56,194 bases of DNA from Pantoea sp. GD03673 (GTDB taxonomy: Bacteria; Pseudomonadota; Gammaproteobacteria; Enterobacterales; Enterobacteriaceae), in assembly GCF_029844725.1 (NCBI RefSeq), contig NZ_JAOCKJ010000013.1, forward strand, positions 1 through 56,194, read 5' to 3'. Positions 13,316 to 24,050 of the stretch are shown one piece after another; position 1 is the stretch's first letter, and the number at the start of each line of letters is the position of its first letter. A model generated the notes under the pieces. The model saw only the letters and a list, made by a program, of their open reading frames with translations, had not been told where the DNA came from and made no database searches. Both the position numbers and the translations under genes were made by a program.

Positions 13316-13689
13316 CTTTTCCTGCCTTTTATTAAAATCTGGCACTGATTTCGATGCCATTTTTTTATTGAACACACCCCACACCCACCTTTTCATCCCT
13401 GAGCAGAGGAATAACCTTATTCCGGCAGTATTTTGATAATCCAGAATGAAATACACAACAGCCTGAGCTTAAGGCTATTCTTAAAAAATATTTAACAGTT
13501 AAGAATCATTAAGATAGAGGAAGATGTCTGATTATTATCAGATAATGCTTAGGGTTACTTTTTGTGAGAAAGGATGTAAGCGAGGCGGCGTGCGGCTTCA
13601 GAGGCTAAAAAAGAGTGATAAAGCGGGTTTTAAGGTGACTTTTAAGACCAGACGTAACCACAGTCAGGGTAGTTTTTTCATCCAGCCAG

Positions 13690-13722
13690 AAAAAAGCCAC
13701 GCCCTAATCGCAGCGTGGCTCT
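13690..13722 (-). terminator. Terminator after yadH
   Basis: Read on the minus strand: AGCCACGC, an 11-base loop, GCGTGGCT, then TTTTTT. It closes the yadG-yadH operon. The rest of the 424-bp interval between the acyltransferase start and yadH shows only AT-rich sequence likely to hold the acyltransferase promoter. Confidence 0.85.
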
Positions 13723-13739
13723 TACCATTCAACGTCATG

Positions 13740-14510
13740 TCAGGTGCGCAGTCCGCGTCCGCGCTGAATCAGCGCATAGACCAGCCCGTAGAACACCACA
13801 ATAAAGGCAACCAGTACCGAAAGCGTAAACACCAGGGGCACATCGTTGATGCCCAGGAAGCCATAACGGAATCCGCTAATCATATAAACGATTGGGTTCA
13901 GTTTAGAGACAGCCTGCCAGATTGGCGGCAGCAGACTCAGCGAATAGAATACGCCGCCCAGATAGGTCAGTGGCGTCAGCACAAAGGTCGGGATCAGGCT
14001 GATGTCGTCGAAGGTGCGTGCAAAGACGGCGTTCAGCAGGCCAGCCAGTGAAAACAGAATCGCCGTCAGCAGCAGCGTAACCGCCACCATCGTCCAGGAG
14101 TGGACGTGGAACGGCACAAAGAACAGCGAAATCGCGGTGACCAGTACACCGACGCAGACACCACGCGCCACGCCGCCGCCGACATAGCCAGCAATGATAA
14201 TGTGAGTCGGCACGGGTGCGACGAGCAACTCTTCAATGTTGCGCTGAAACTTGGCACTGAAGAACGACGAGGCGACGTTGGCATAGGCGTTGGTGATTAC
14301 CGCCATCATGATCAAGCCCGGCACAATAAACTGCATATAGCTGAAGCCGTGCATCTCACCAATGCGCGACCCGATCAGGTTGCCAAAGATAATGAAATAG
14401 AGCGTCATGGTGATTACCGGCGGCACCAGCGTCTGGATCCAGATGCGGGCGAAACGGTTAACTTCTTTGGCCCAGATGCTCTTCAGCGCCACCCAGTACA
14501 AATGTGTCAT
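13740..14510 (-). CDS. yadH: ABC-2 type transporter permease YadH
   Basis: Membrane component of a two-gene ABC exporter, 256 residues with six predicted spans (for example MTLYFIIFGNLIG and LLLTAILFSLAGLLNAVFA). Contains the ABC-2 motif region PLTYLGGVFYSLSLLP near residue 185. Substrate unknown. Its ATG overlaps the yadG stop by 4 bp, so the pair is translationally coupled. Confidence 0.95.
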   Translation of the reverse strand: MTHLYWVALKSIWAKEVNRFARIWIQTLVPPVITMTLYFIIFGNLIGSRIGEMHGFSYMQFIVPGLIMMAVITNAYANVASSFFSAKFQRNIEELLVAPVPTHIIIAGYVGGGVARGVCVGVLVTAISLFFVPFHVHSWTMVAVTLLLTAILFSLAGLLNAVFARTFDDISLIPTFVLTPLTYLGGVFYSLSLLPPIWQAVSKLNPIVYMISGFRYGFLGINDVPLVFTLSVLVAFIVVFYGLVYALIQRGRGLRT

Positions 14511-15436
14511 GCTTTTGCTCCTGTTTTTCCCTGCGTCGTCAGGCCAACGAACAGCTCTTCCAGACGGTTGGCTTTGTTGCGCATACTCAGCACCTGCACC
14601 CCCTGCGCGCTCAGCTGGCTGAAGACGCTGTTCAGGCCCTGCTCACGCAGCACTTCGACTTCAAGTGTTGAGGTATCGGTCAGCCGGTACTGGAACCCTT
14701 CCAGCTTAGGCAGCGGACTGCGGGGTGCCAGATCCAGGATAAAGGTTTCTGATTTGAGCTTGGAAAGCAGTGCTTTCATCGAAGTGTTCTCCACCAGCTC
14801 ACCGCTCTGAATAATGCCGATGTTGCGGCACAGCATCTCGGCTTCTTCCAGATAGTGGGTGGTGAGAATAATGGTGGTGCCTTTGGCATTGAGATCTTTC
14901 AGGAACACCCACATTGAGCGCCGCAGTTCGATATCAACCCCGGCTGTCGGTTCGTCCAGAATCAGCAGTTTCGGCTCATGCATCAGCGCACGGGCGATCA
15001 TCAGGCGGCGCTTCATCCCGCCGGAGAGCATGCGCGCACGCTCAGTGCGCTTGCCCCACAGGTCGAGCTGCTTCAGATACTTCTCCGCACGCGCATTGGC
15101 TTCACGACGCTCAACGCCGTAGTAACCCGCCTGGTTTACAACGATTTGCATCACCGTCTCAAACGGGTTGAAGTTAAACTCCTGCGGCACCAGGCCGAGC
15201 TGGCGCTTGGCATTCACGACATCTTTTTCCAGATCGTAGCCAAACACCCGCACGCTGCCCTCGGATTTGTTCACCAGCGAACTGATGATCCCGATGGTGG
15301 TCGATTTACCGGCACCGTTTGGCCCCAGCAGCGCATAAAAGTCACCCGCTTCAACGTTAAGATCGATGCCCTTCAGCGCCTGCACGCCGCCGGGATAGGT
15401 CTTAGTCAGCCGGGAAAGTTCCAGTGCATAAGTCAT
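14507..15436 (-). CDS. yadG: ABC transporter ATP-binding protein YadG
   Basis: ATPase partner of YadH, 309 residues. Seen: Walker [11 protein letters not shown]-loop region LVPQEFNFN, signature LSGGMKRR, Walker B LLILDEPT, and H-loop LTTHY. I start at the ATG giving [17 protein letters not shown], aligned with E. coli YadG; an upstream in-frame start would run into the can promoter region. Divergent from can with 108 bp between starts, as in E. coli. Confidence 0.95.
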   Translation of the reverse strand: MTYALELSRLTKTYPGGVQALKGIDLNVEAGDFYALLGPNGAGKSTTIGIISSLVNKSEGSVRVFGYDLEKDVVNAKRQLGLVPQEFNFNPFETVMQIVVNQAGYYGVERREANARAEKYLKQLDLWGKRTERARMLSGGMKRRLMIARALMHEPKLLILDEPTAGVDIELRRSMWVFLKDLNAKGTTIILTTHYLEEAEMLCRNIGIIQSGELVENTSMKALLSKLKSETFILDLAPRSPLPKLEGFQYRLTDTSTLEVEVLREQGLNSVFSQLSAQGVQVLSMRNKANRLEELFVGLTTQGKTGAKA

Positions 15437-15544
15437 TCTGCATCCATACCCTGTTTTGATGGCATTGCAATGCCGTTTAAATTTATCAGGCCCTGGCATA
15501 TAGTACGCGCGCGCACTTTGCGCAGTAACCGGTCGCTCAACGCC

Positions 15545-16201
15545 ATGACAGACATCAATACCCTGATCAGAAACAACCGCGAATGGTCAAAATTACTGGT
15601 TGAAGAAGATCCCAGCTTTTTTGAGCGGCTCGCCCAGGCACAAAAACCGCGCTTCCTGTGGATTGGCTGCTCTGACAGCCGCGTCCCCGCCGAACGGCTG
15701 ACCGGACTGGAACCGGGCGAACTCTTTGTTCACCGCAACGTTGCCAACCTGGTGATCCACACCGATCTGAACTGTCTGTCCGTGGTGCAGTACGCTATCG
15801 AAGTGCTGGAAGTGGAACACGTTATCGTGTGCGGCCACTACGGCTGCGGCGGCGTGCAGGCGGCGATGGATAATCCGGAGCTGGGATTAATCGACAACTG
15901 GCTGCTGCACATCCGCGACCTCTGGTACAAGCATAGCGTGTTGCTGGGGGAACTCCCGCCGGATAAGCGCTTGGACAAACTGTGCGAAATCAACGTTATT
16001 GAACAGGTCTATAACCTGGGGCACTCGACCGTTCTGCAATCTGCCTGGAAACGTGGCAAGGATGTCTCCCTGCACGGCTGGGTTTACGGCATTCAGGACG
16101 GCTGCCTGCGTAACCTGGATGTCACGGCAAACAGCCGGGAGATCCTCGAACAGCGCTACCGTCAGGGCATTGCGAATCTGCAGATGAACGGCGAGGCCTG
16201 A
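15545..16201 (+). CDS. can: Beta-class carbonic anhydrase
   Basis: Interconverts CO2 and bicarbonate in the cytoplasm; essential in ordinary air in E. coli. 218 residues. Zinc ligands and the active-site Asp/Arg pair are visible in CSDSRVPAE and CGHYGCGG. The start ATG gives [11 protein letters not shown], aligned with E. coli Can; the ribosome binding site is weak and the open frame runs far upstream as a shadow of yadG. Divergent from yadG and convergent with hpt. Confidence 0.95.
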   Translation: MTDINTLIRNNREWSKLLVEEDPSFFERLAQAQKPRFLWIGCSDSRVPAERLTGLEPGELFVHRNVANLVIHTDLNCLSVVQYAIEVLEVEHVIVCGHYGCGGVQAAMDNPELGLIDNWLLHIRDLWYKHSVLLGELPPDKRLDKLCEINVIEQVYNLGHSTVLQSAWKRGKDVSLHGWVYGIQDGCLRNLDVTANSREILEQRYRQGIANLQMNGEA

Positions 16202-16282
16202 GTCAATCGCGGCGTAAAGCGCGACATAGCCTACACCAGGCAACGGGTGCAGGCCTTGGAAGAATGTGCGGTCAGAGCAGAA

Positions 16283-16819
16283 TCAGGACTCCAGCGGCAC
16301 CACTTTGCCGATATAAGGCAGATGGCGATAGTGCTGAGCATAGTCGATACCAAAGCCCACCACGAACTCATCCGGAATCGCAAAGCCGACATACTCAACA
16401 TTCACGTCAACTTCACGACGCTCGGGCTTATCCAGCAGGGTACAGATTGCCAGTGATTTTGGCTGACGCAGCTGCAGAATCTCACGCACTTTGCTCAGGG
16501 TGTTGCCGGAGTCGATGATATCTTCGACGATCAGCACATCCTTGCCACGAATGTCTTCATCCAGATCTTTCAGGATTTTCACATCACGCGTGCTGGACAT
16601 GCCGCTGCCGTAACTGGAAGCCGTCATAAAGTCGACTTCATGCGGCACATCAATGGCGCGACAGAGATCAGCCATGAACATAAAGGAGCCGCGCAGCAGC
16701 CCCACCAGCACCATATCGCTGCCGCTGTCGCGGTAGTGCTCGTTAATCTCTTTGCCCAGTTCAGCGATGCGCGTGGCGATTGCCTGTTCAGGGATCATCA
16801 CTTCAACAGTGTGTTTCAT
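16283..16819 (-). CDS. hpt: Hypoxanthine phosphoribosyltransferase
   Basis: Purine salvage enzyme converting hypoxanthine (and guanine weakly) to the nucleotide using PRPP. 178 residues. Seen: PRPP-binding loop [14 protein letters not shown], and [11 protein letters not shown] around the flexible loop. Start chosen at [11 protein letters not shown] as in E. coli; the frame is open 27 codons further upstream without support. Convergent with can, 81 bp apart. Confidence 0.96.
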   Translation of the reverse strand: MKHTVEVMIPEQAIATRIAELGKEINEHYRDSGSDMVLVGLLRGSFMFMADLCRAIDVPHEVDFMTASSYGSGMSSTRDVKILKDLDEDIRGKDVLIVEDIIDSGNTLSKVREILQLRQPKSLAICTLLDKPERREVDVNVEYVGFAIPDEFVVGFGIDYAQHYRHLPYIGKVVPLES

Positions 16820-17054
16820 TGCGTTCAGCCCGGTTACGTCAGAAAAGCCCCGAAGTCTACCACAGACGCAGCCACGACGGCTGTGCCGCACCCTAAGCAA
16901 ACGATTACGTCGCGAAAATTATTGCCTACGCTCTGCGGTTGGCTGAAATGCGCATTACCTTAGAACATTCTGGCATTTACTAGCATGATTTGCTGCGTGG
17001 TAGCCTTTATCCAACAGATCGTTACCCTACTCGCGCCGCTGGCCGGAGATCACA

Positions 17055-18338
17055 ATGACTTCATCTTCAAGCAAAAAGACGCATATCGGCGACAGACCGC
17101 TGCATCCGGAAACCCAGATGCTGAACTATGGCTATGATCCCCGCCTCTCTGAAGGTGCGGTAAAGCCGCCCGTGTTCCTGACCTCAACCTTTGTTTTTAA
17201 CAGCGCTGAAGAGGGGCGGGATTTCTTTGACTACGTCTCTGGTCGTCGTGAGCCGCCGGAAGGCAAATCGGGCGGACTGGTCTATTCCCGCTTTAACCAC
17301 CCGAACAGCGAAATTGTGGAAGACCGGCTGGCGGTCTATGAGCAGGCAGAAAGCTGTTCGCTGTTCTCTTCCGGTATGGCTGCCATCTCCACTGCCCTGC
17401 TGACCTTTGCCCGTCCGGGTGAGGTGATCCTGCACTCCCAGCCGCTCTATGGCGGCACCGAGACGCTGCTCAGCAAGACGCTGCACAATCTGGATATTCA
17501 GGCTGTCGGTTTCAGCGACGGCAATGATGAAGCCAAAGTCCGGGACGCCGCTCAGCAGGCAATGGCCCAGGGCCGCGTGGCGGTGATTCTGATTGAGACA
17601 CCGGCGAATCCTACCAATAGCCTGGTCAATATCCGTCTGATGGCGCGCATTGCCGATGAGATTGAGCAGCAGCAGGGTTCACGACCGATTATCGCCTGTG
17701 ATAACACCCTGCTCGGCCCGCTGTTCCAGCAGCCGCTGACGCTGGGCGCGGATCTGTCGCTCTACTCGCTGACCAAATATGTTGGCGGTCACTCTGACCT
17801 GATTGCGGGTGCGGCGATGGGCAGTAAAGCGCTGATGGCGAAAGTACGCGCCCTGCGCAGCGCAATCGGCACGCAACTGGACCCGCACTCAAGCTGGATG
17901 CTCAGCCGCTCACTGGAGACGCTGTCGCTGCGGATGGAAAAAGCCTGGCAGAATGCGGAAGCGGTCGCGGCCTTTCTGCGCGATCACCCGAAGGTCGCGA
18001 AGCTGCACTGGCTGCCCTATCTGGATGCGGAGAGCGCAGAAGGGAAAACGTATCGCGAGCAGTGCAGCGGCGCGGGATCGACGTTCTCGTTCGATATTGT
18101 CGGCGACCAGCCTGCGGCGTTTCGTTTTCTCAATGCGCTGTCGCTGTTTAAACAGGCGGTGAGTCTGGGCGGAACCGAGTCGCTGGCCAGCCATCCTGGC
18201 AGCACCACCCACTCCGGCGTGCCGCAGGCGGTGCGCCAGCGTATTGGTATCACTGACGCCACGGTGCGGCTGTCGATTGGCATCGAGAACGCCGGTGATC
18301 TGATTGAAGACATCCGGCTGGCGCTGGAGCAGGCCTAG
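17055..18338 (+). CDS. Cys/Met metabolism PLP-dependent enzyme (cystathionine gamma-synthase/methionine gamma-lyase family)
   Basis: 427-residue fold-type I PLP enzyme. Seen: [30 protein letters not shown] (cofactor phosphate loop), [22 protein letters not shown] (Asp to the pyridine nitrogen), and the PLP lysine in [11 protein letters not shown]. Conserved C-terminal [12 protein letters not shown] is typical of gamma-elimination/replacement enzymes. Exact reaction (gamma-lyase, beta-lyase or synthase) cannot be read from sequence. The start ATG lies 8 bases after a CGGAGATC ribosome binding site. E. coli has gcd at this position between hpt and cueO, so this is a local gene replacement. It abuts cueO tail to tail. 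Confidence 0.85.
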   Translation: MTSSSSKKTHIGDRPLHPETQMLNYGYDPRLSEGAVKPPVFLTSTFVFNSAEEGRDFFDYVSGRREPPEGKSGGLVYSRFNHPNSEIVEDRLAVYEQAESCSLFSSGMAAISTALLTFARPGEVILHSQPLYGGTETLLSKTLHNLDIQAVGFSDGNDEAKVRDAAQQAMAQGRVAVILIETPANPTNSLVNIRLMARIADEIEQQQGSRPIIACDNTLLGPLFQQPLTLGADLSLYSLTKYVGGHSDLIAGAAMGSKALMAKVRALRSAIGTQLDPHSSWMLSRSLETLSLRMEKAWQNAEAVAAFLRDHPKVAKLHWLPYLDAESAEGKTYREQCSGAGSTFSFDIVGDQPAAFRFLNALSLFKQAVSLGGTESLASHPGSTTHSGVPQAVRQRIGITDATVRLSIGIENAGDLIEDIRLALEQA

Positions 18339-19925
18339 TCAGCTCACGGTAAAGCCCAGCATCATGCCGGTATCTTCATGCTCCAGCAGATGGCAGTGGG
18401 CCATGTAAGCGTGTTCGGCGGCAGCAACGTAGTTGAAGCGCACCAGCACTTCACTGCGCCAGCCGTCGACGTTCACCATATCTTTCCAGCCCTGCCGATG
18501 CGGGGCGGGCGGTTTGCCGTTTTCGGAAAGAATACGGAACTGCGTGCCATGAATGTGGAACGGATGCAGCATGGCATCGCCTTCCCCTGAAATCGTCCAC
18601 TTCTCGTACTCGCTCAGCTTCACCGCAAACGACGGCTTCGTCATATCAAAGGCCTGGCCGTTGATTTTGTTGCCGTTGCGGAAATCGTAACCCGCGGGCT
18701 GCGTCATACCGTGCATGCTGTGATCCATGCTTTCCATCGGCTCTGACGTCGTTTTCTCCGGCGTCTGTGGCATCGCGTGATGCCCGCCCTTGCCCATCGC
18801 TTTCTCGCCGTAACGCTGCATCAGCGCCTGCATCCCCTGCTGGTCCAGCTGCGGGTCCATCATCAGCTGCAGCCAGCGGGTGTTCAGTCCCTCCGTAGCG
18901 GGCAGCGCGGGCAGCGTCGCCAGCTTGTCCGGCAGCGTGGCGCTGGCCATGACCCGCAGCGGCAGAATCTGCACCAGCGGCAGCGGCTGATCAAACGGCG
19001 GCAGCGTCATGCCCATCTGTTCCGTTGGCAGCGTCACCAGATCAAAGGCCTTACCGTCGGCGGTGTCGATCATCACCTCAAAACGCTCGCCGGGCAGAAC
19101 AGGCAGCGCGTCGATCTTCACTGGCTCAGCCAGCAGGCCACCGTCGCTGGCGATCACATACAGAGGACGTTTATCACTGGCGGCAACGTGCAGCGAGCGG
19201 GCGTTACAGCCGTTGAGCAGCCTCAGACGCAGCCAGCCGCGCGGCACGGCATGCTGCGGATACTGCACGCCGTTGGTCAGCATCATGTCGCCAAACCAGC
19301 CCACGGCTGCACGCATCACATCAAGCTGATAATCAATGCGGCTGCCATCGTTTGTCAGCTGTTTATCCTGGAAAATCAGTGGCACATCATCCACGCCCCA
19401 CTGCGAAGGCAGTCGCAGCGTGCCGCTCTCTTTATCTTCCAGCAGGATCAGCCCCGCGAGTCCCTGGGCTACCTGATGCCCGGTTTTGCCATGCAGATGC
19501 GGATGATACCAGCAGGTTGCGGCGGGCTGGTCAGGGGTAAAAGAAACCTGACGCGAGGTGCCGGGCGCTATCACGGCCTGCGGTCCGCCATCCACTGCGC
19601 CGGGAATTTCCAGCCCGTGCCAGTGCAGGGTGGTCGCTTCACGGAGCCGGTTGTGGATATTCACCGTCACCGGTTTGCCACTCTGCAACTTCAGCACCGG
19701 CCCGAGCAGGCTGCCGTTGTAACCCCAGGTCGGCACGGCTTTGCCGTTCCACTGCGTGGTGCCCTGCATCGCGGTGAGGCTGTAGCTGCCCCGGGCATCC
19801 GCTTCCAGCAGTGACGGAATCGGCAACAGCGGACGAGTGGCTGCCATCAGCGAACGGCTCCAGAGCGGTAACGCTCCGGCTGCACTCAGTGCGGCAGTGA
19901 GTTTCAGGAAATGGCGACGTTGCAT
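18339..19925 (-). CDS. cueO: Multicopper oxidase CueO
   Basis: Periplasmic cuprous oxidase protecting against copper. 528 residues. Seen: Tat signal MQRRHFLK with [12 protein letters not shown] ending the leader, then copper motifs [30 protein letters not shown] and [13 protein letters not shown] (T1 Cys/His/Met). The methionine-rich insert near residues 390-420 (SMDHSMHGM) is present, somewhat shorter than in E. coli. I start at MQRRHFLK because AAGG lies 9 bases upstream; two upstream in-frame ATGs are too close or unsupported. A CueR-type promoter precedes it. Confidence 0.96.
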   Translation of the reverse strand: MQRRHFLKLTAALSAAGALPLWSRSLMAATRPLLPIPSLLEADARGSYSLTAMQGTTQWNGKAVPTWGYNGSLLGPVLKLQSGKPVTVNIHNRLREATTLHWHGLEIPGAVDGGPQAVIAPGTSRQVSFTPDQPAATCWYHPHLHGKTGHQVAQGLAGLILLEDKESGTLRLPSQWGVDDVPLIFQDKQLTNDGSRIDYQLDVMRAAVGWFGDMMLTNGVQYPQHAVPRGWLRLRLLNGCNARSLHVAASDKRPLYVIASDGGLLAEPVKIDALPVLPGERFEVMIDTADGKAFDLVTLPTEQMGMTLPPFDQPLPLVQILPLRVMASATLPDKLATLPALPATEGLNTRWLQLMMDPQLDQQGMQALMQRYGEKAMGKGGHHAMPQTPEKTTSEPMESMDHSMHGMTQPAGYDFRNGNKINGQAFDMTKPSFAVKLSEYEKWTISGEGDAMLHPFHIHGTQFRILSENGKPPAPHRQGWKDMVNVDGWRSEVLVRFNYVAAAEHAYMAHCHLLEHEDTGMMLGFTVS

Positions 19926-19955
19926 GGTGATCATCCTTGTGGCATCAGAGCGCAC

Positions 19956-19986
19956 AGCCTAAACCCTGACCTTATGGGAAGGTCAA
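19956..19986 (-). promoter_or_regulatory. CueR-type promoter/operator of cueO
   Basis: On the minus strand TTGACC and TAGGCT are separated by 19 bp, the over-long spacer used by MerR-family activators. Between them lies the dyad GACCTT-CCCAT-AAGGTC. The arrangement and bases closely resemble E. coli CueR-controlled promoters, so copper induction by CueR is likely. cueR itself is not in the window. Confidence 0.8.
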
Positions 19987-20106
19987 GTGTTAGCCGTGAG
20001 AATCTGACGAAAAAAGGCGGTGCAGCAGCCCACAGCGCCAAATTAATCGAAAACCTGAGAATAACTGTGCTAACGTCATGAGCAATATCCATTGAAGAGA
20101 ACGACT

Positions 20107-20454
20107 ATGAAGCAAAGCATCAAGATCCTGCTGCTGACGGGACTCCTTGGCTTCTCCTCCACCAGCTTTGCCCTGAGCGAATCCGAAGCGGAAGATCTGG
20201 CCGATCTCACGGCGGTTTTCGTTTATCTGAAAAATGATTGTGGCTATCAGGATTTACCGGACGCGCAGATTCGCAAAGCGCTGGTCTTTTTTGCTCAGCA
20301 GAACCGCTGGGATTTAAGCAACTACAGCAACTACAACATGAAGGCGCTGGGTGAAGACAGCTATCGCGATCTCAGCGGCATCGCCATCACCAATGACAAA
20401 AAGTGCAAGTCACTGGCCCGCGATTCACTGAGCCTGCTGGCCTACGTCAGGTAA
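20107..20454 (+). CDS. yacC: YacC family exported protein (PulS/OutS-like)
   Basis: 115 residues, equal to E. coli YacC. An N-terminal signal peptide is visible (KQSIKILLLTGLLGFSSTSFA with a likely cleavage after Ala21), followed by the conserved SESEAEDLADLTAVFVYLKN, and two cysteines that could pair. The family resembles secretin pilotins of the PulS/OutS type; function in this locus is unknown. Lies divergent from cueO and upstream of speE, as in E. coli. Confidence 0.93.
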   Translation: MKQSIKILLLTGLLGFSSTSFALSESEAEDLADLTAVFVYLKNDCGYQDLPDAQIRKALVFFAQQNRWDLSNYSNYNMKALGEDSYRDLSGIAITNDKKCKSLARDSLSLLAYVR

Positions 20455-20556
20455 TTACTCTGTCCTCTGCTGCCGGACATTGACCGTGCAACCACGGTCA
20501 GTGTTAGCTATCATGTGCCGCCCATCTTCATGGCGATGTCATCAGAGGAGAGCACC

Positions 20557-21420
20557 ATGGCCCACAATGAGACGTGGTATGAAACCCTTCATGCCGGTTT
20601 TGGCCAGTATTTCACGGTAGATAACGTGCTGTACCGTGAAAAGACTGCGCATCAGGATTTGATCATTTTCAGCAATGCCGCAATGGGCCGCGTAATGGCA
20701 CTGGACGGCGTGGTGCAGACCACCGAACGCGACGAATTTATCTACCATGAAATGATGACCCACGTTCCGCTGCTGGCCCACGGCGCGGCAAAGAGCGTGC
20801 TGATCATCGGCGGCGGCGACGGCGCAATGCTGCGTGAAGTGTCACGTCATCCTGAAATCGAAAAGATTACGATGGTAGAGATCGATGCAGGCGTGGTGAC
20901 CTTTTGTCGCCAGTATCTGCCGAACCACAGCGCAGGCGCCTATGACGATCCGCGCTTTACGCTGGTCATTGATGACGGCGTCAACTTCGTTAATCAGACG
21001 CAGGAAAAGTTTGATGTCATCATCTCCGACTGCACCGATCCGATTGGTCCGGGCGAGAGTCTGTTTACCTCAGAATTTTATGCCGGTTGCAAAGCGGCCC
21101 TTAATGAAAATGGCATCTTTGTCGCGCAGAATGGCGTCTGCTTCCTGCAACAGGACGAGGCCGTTAACAGCCATCGCAAGCTGAGCCACTATTTTGCGGA
21201 TGTCAGTTTCTATCAGGCGGCGATTCCCACCTATTACGGCGGCATCATGACCTTTGCCTGGGCGAGCGATAATCCGGCGCTGCGTCAGCTCGACACCGCG
21301 ACCCTGCAGGCGCGTTTTGAGGCCGCTGGCCTGACCTGCCGTTATTACACGCCAGCAATCCATACCGGCAGCTTTGCCCTGCCGCAATATCTGTTGAATG
21401 CGTTATCGGCCACGTGCTGA
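20557..21420 (+). CDS. speE: Spermidine synthase
   Basis: Transfers the aminopropyl group from decarboxylated SAM to putrescine. 287 residues. Seen: the SAM-binding loop [11 protein letters not shown], acidic DCTDPIGP containing the catalytic Asp, and [12 protein letters not shown]. Start ATG follows AGAGGAGAGC, giving MAHNETWYE; the open frame extends 14 codons upstream without support. 28 bp upstream of speD, forming the speE-speD operon. Confidence 0.97.
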   Translation: MAHNETWYETLHAGFGQYFTVDNVLYREKTAHQDLIIFSNAAMGRVMALDGVVQTTERDEFIYHEMMTHVPLLAHGAAKSVLIIGGGDGAMLREVSRHPEIEKITMVEIDAGVVTFCRQYLPNHSAGAYDDPRFTLVIDDGVNFVNQTQEKFDVIISDCTDPIGPGESLFTSEFYAGCKAALNENGIFVAQNGVCFLQQDEAVNSHRKLSHYFADVSFYQAAIPTYYGGIMTFAWASDNPALRQLDTATLQARFEAAGLTCRYYTPAIHTGSFALPQYLLNALSATC

Positions 21421-21448
21421 TCGTGCCTTTCTAAGGGGGTGAACGAAA

Positions 21449-22258
21449 TTGCAAAAGCTAAAACTACATGGCTTCAACAACCTGACTAAAAGCCTGAGTT
21501 TTTGTATTTACGATATTTGCTATGCGAATACTGAAGCTGAACGCGATGGTTATATCGCTTACATTGATGAACAATATAACGCCAACCGTCTGACTGAAAT
21601 CCTGACCGAGACCTGCTCAATTATCGGGGCAAACGTGCTTAACATTGCGCGCCAGGACTATGAGCCACAAGGTGCCAGCGTCACGATTCTGGTCAGCGAA
21701 GAACCGATCGATCCGAAAGATATTGATAACTCCGAGCATCCCGGCCCGCTGCCCAACTCGGTGGTGGCTCATCTCGATAAAAGCCATATCTGCGTACACA
21801 CCTATCCGGAAAGCCACCCGGAAGGCGGACTCTGCACCTTCCGTGCGGATATTGAAGTTTCAACCTGTGGCGTGATCTCACCGTTAAAAGCGCTGAACTA
21901 CCTGATCCACCAGCTCGAATCAGACATTGTTACCGTCGATTACCGGGTGCGCGGTTTTACCCGTGATGTGAAAGGGATGAAGCACTTTATCGATCACGAG
22001 ATCAATTCCATTCAGAACTTCATGTCTGACGATATGAAAGCGATGTATGACATGGTGGATGTGAATGTCTATCAGGAGAACATCTTCCACACCAAGATGT
22101 TGCTGAAAGAGTTTGAACTGAAGCACTACCTGTTTAACACCCGCCCGGAAGATCTCAGCCCGCAGGAGCATAAACGGATTACCGATCTGCTGTGGAAAGA
22201 GATGCGTGAGATCTACTACGGCAGAAATATCCCCTCTGTCGGTCTGAAAACGCAGTAA
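21449..22258 (+). CDS. speD: S-adenosylmethionine decarboxylase proenzyme
   Basis: Makes decarboxylated SAM for spermidine. 269 residues. The self-processing serine that becomes the pyruvoyl group is in [28 protein letters not shown] and [12 protein letters not shown] are also conserved. Translation starts at TTG after a strong AAGGGGGT, as remembered for E. coli speD. In E. coli yacL follows; here the catabolic island interrupts. Confidence 0.96.
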   Translation: MQKLKLHGFNNLTKSLSFCIYDICYANTEAERDGYIAYIDEQYNANRLTEILTETCSIIGANVLNIARQDYEPQGASVTILVSEEPIDPKDIDNSEHPGPLPNSVVAHLDKSHICVHTYPESHPEGGLCTFRADIEVSTCGVISPLKALNYLIHQLESDIVTVDYRVRGFTRDVKGMKHFIDHEINSIQNFMSDDMKAMYDMVDVNVYQENIFHTKMLLKEFELKHYLFNTRPEDLSPQEHKRITDLLWKEMREIYYGRNIPSVGLKTQ

Positions 22259-22301
22259 CCGCCAGGCGCACAGGTTACCGCCGGTAGCCTGTGCGTGTGT
22301 G

Positions 22302-23063
22302 TCAGGCAGTCAGGGCCAGCGCAATGCCGCGCTCGCGCAGCGTGCGGCAGACCGCGTCATCTAAGCGGCTGTCCGTGACCACATCCGTCAGATCATCTAC
22401 CGGTGACGCACAGAACAGCGACCAGGAACCATACTTGCTGCTGTCCGCCAGCAGAACCCGGCGCGCCGCATTGGCCAGCAGATCGTGTTTCAGTCCCGCT
22501 TTCTCCTCGGTCGGCGTGGTAATGCCGCGCTCAAGGCTCCAGGAGTTACAGCTGACAAACGCGATATCGGGATTGATGCTGCGCAGCAACCGCCGTCCAT
22601 GTTCACCCACACAGGACTGACTGGAATCATCTATCCTGCCGCCGATAATCGTCACTTCAATCTGCTTAAATTCAGACAGAAACAGCGCAATGTGCAGGTC
22701 GGCGGTGATCACCCGCAGCGGCAGATGCGTAAGCTGACGTGCCAGCTCCAGCATGGTGGTGCCGGCATCCAGCACGACCGCATCTCCCGCCCGGACAAAG
22801 CTGGCGGCACACTCCGCAATCGCCTGCTTCTCGGCCAGGTTACGCTGCATTTTCTCCAGCGTAGTCGGCTGGGCAGGAATGAAACGATTCAGGGTGACAC
22901 CGCCATGACTGCGGCTGATCACGCCCTCGTTATCCAGCTTAATTAAATCACGTCGAATCGTGGCGGGTGAGGCGGAAATCGCACTGACCAGTTGCTCAAC
23001 AGTCACCAGATTATGGCTTTTCAGGTAATCCATAATCTGGTCAAGACGGCTCTGTACCTTCAT
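22302..23063 (-). CDS. DeoR/GlpR family transcriptional regulator
   Basis: 253 residues: N-terminal winged helix-turn-helix ([19 protein letters not shown], then [16 protein letters not shown]) and a C-terminal phosphosugar-sensing DeoRC domain ([32 protein letters not shown]). Likely repressor of the adjacent sugar-acid island, answering a phosphorylated intermediate. It is 6 bp downstream of pdxA2 and resembles E. coli YgbI, which neighbours a similar four-carbon acid cluster. Ligand is unknown. Confidence 0.9.
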   Translation of the reverse strand: MKVQSRLDQIMDYLKSHNLVTVEQLVSAISASPATIRRDLIKLDNEGVISRSHGGVTLNRFIPAQPTTLEKMQRNLAEKQAIAECAASFVRAGDAVVLDAGTTMLELARQLTHLPLRVITADLHIALFLSEFKQIEVTIIGGRIDDSSQSCVGEHGRRLLRSINPDIAFVSCNSWSLERGITTPTEEKAGLKHDLLANAARRVLLADSSKYGSWSLFCASPVDDLTDVVTDSRLDDAVCRTLRERGIALALTA

Positions 23064-23069
23064 ATTTCC

Positions 23070-24050
23070 CTATGCGAGCTGCATCGCGAGTTTAATGGAG
23101 ATCGCCATGCTGTCAGACTTCGCTTTACCTGTCCAGGCGATATCAAATGCCGTGCCGTGGTCCGCAGAGGTGCGGATAAAGGGCAGGCCTGCGGTGATGT
23201 TTACCCCATCATAAAAGCCCAGCAGTTTGAGCGGGATATGCCCCTGATCGTGATACATCGCCACCACCATGTCATACAGCCCCTCCTGGCACTGCAGGAA
23301 CACCGTGTCAGGCGGACACGGCCCGGAGACATCTATTCCCTGCGCTTTCATCGCCTGAATCGCGGGGGCGACAGTGGTGATCTCCTCATCGCCAAACAGG
23401 CCGTTCTCACCGGCGTGCGGATTGACCCCCGCCACGGCGATACGCGGAGCCTGATAACCGACGCGACGCAGGAACGTGTCCGCCATACCAATCACCGTTT
23501 TAATCCGGGTCTGATTCAGCGTGTCGAGGAACTTACGCAGCGCAATATGGGTCGTGACATGAATGACTTTCAGCTTATCGGTGTAGAGCACCATAGCGTA
23601 ATCTTTGGTGTCGGTAAGGTGCGCCAGCAGTTCGGTGTGCCCCGGATAGAGATGGCCTGCCGCGTGCATCGCCTCTTTGTTCAGCGGCGCGGTTGCAATC
23701 GCATGCACTTCGCCCGCCAGCGCCAGCTCAGTGGCACGCTTCACGCAGCGCCACGCCAGATCGCCCGCCTCTTTCTGCACCACGCCAGGTTTCAGCGCGT
23801 CGGGATCGGCCAGCGGTTCATCGATCACATTAATGATGCCGGGTGCAAAACGCGCATCGGCTACCCGGTCCAGCACCCGCAGTTCGGCCTGAGGCGTAAT
23901 GTTCATCGCCATAATGCGGCGCAGCGTGCTGGCGCAGCCAATTACCACGGCAGGGATGCCGTTCAGCTCACCTTCAGACAGCGCTTTGATGATGATTTCC
24001 GGGCTGATGCCCGCCGGATCGCCCATGGTGATCGCAATAATTTTACTCAC
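23070..24050 (-). CDS. pdxA2: 4-phospho-D-threonate/D-erythronate 3-dehydrogenase, PdxA2 family
   Basis: 326-residue PdxA-family NAD-dependent dehydrogenase/decarboxylase. Seen: ITMGDPAGISPEI at the N-terminus, metal-binding histidines in YPGHTELL, MYHDQGHIPLKL and SADHGTAFDIA. Beside a DUF1537 kinase such proteins are PdxA2, which oxidises 4-phospho-threonate or erythronate and releases CO2 to give dihydroxyacetone phosphate, rather than PdxA of vitamin B6 synthesis. Starts at GTG (V-S-K-I-I-A) with GGAG upstream, overlapping the kinase by 8 bp. Exact stereospecificity is not readable. Confidence 0.88.
   Translation of the reverse strand: MSKIIAITMGDPAGISPEIIIKALSEGELNGIPAVVIGCASTLRRIMAMNITPQAELRVLDRVADARFAPGIINVIDEPLADPDALKPGVVQKEAGDLAWRCVKRATELALAGEVHAIATAPLNKEAMHAAGHLYPGHTELLAHLTDTKDYAMVLYTDKLKVIHVTTHIALRKFLDTLNQTRIKTVIGMADTFLRRVGYQAPRIAVAGVNPHAGENGLFGDEEITTVAPAIQAMKAQGIDVSGPCPPDTVFLQCQEGLYDMVVAMYHDQGHIPLKLLGFYDGVNITAGLPFIRTSADHGTAFDIAWTGKAKSDSMAISIKLAMQLA

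Noticed and set aside
13524..14051. 175-codon plus-strand ORF reaching into yadH
   Set aside because: Two thirds is antisense to yadH, and it runs through the yadH terminator.
18777..19814. 345-codon plus-strand ORF over cueO
   Set aside because: Antisense shadow; histidine- and arginine-rich composition is typical of reversed coding sequence.
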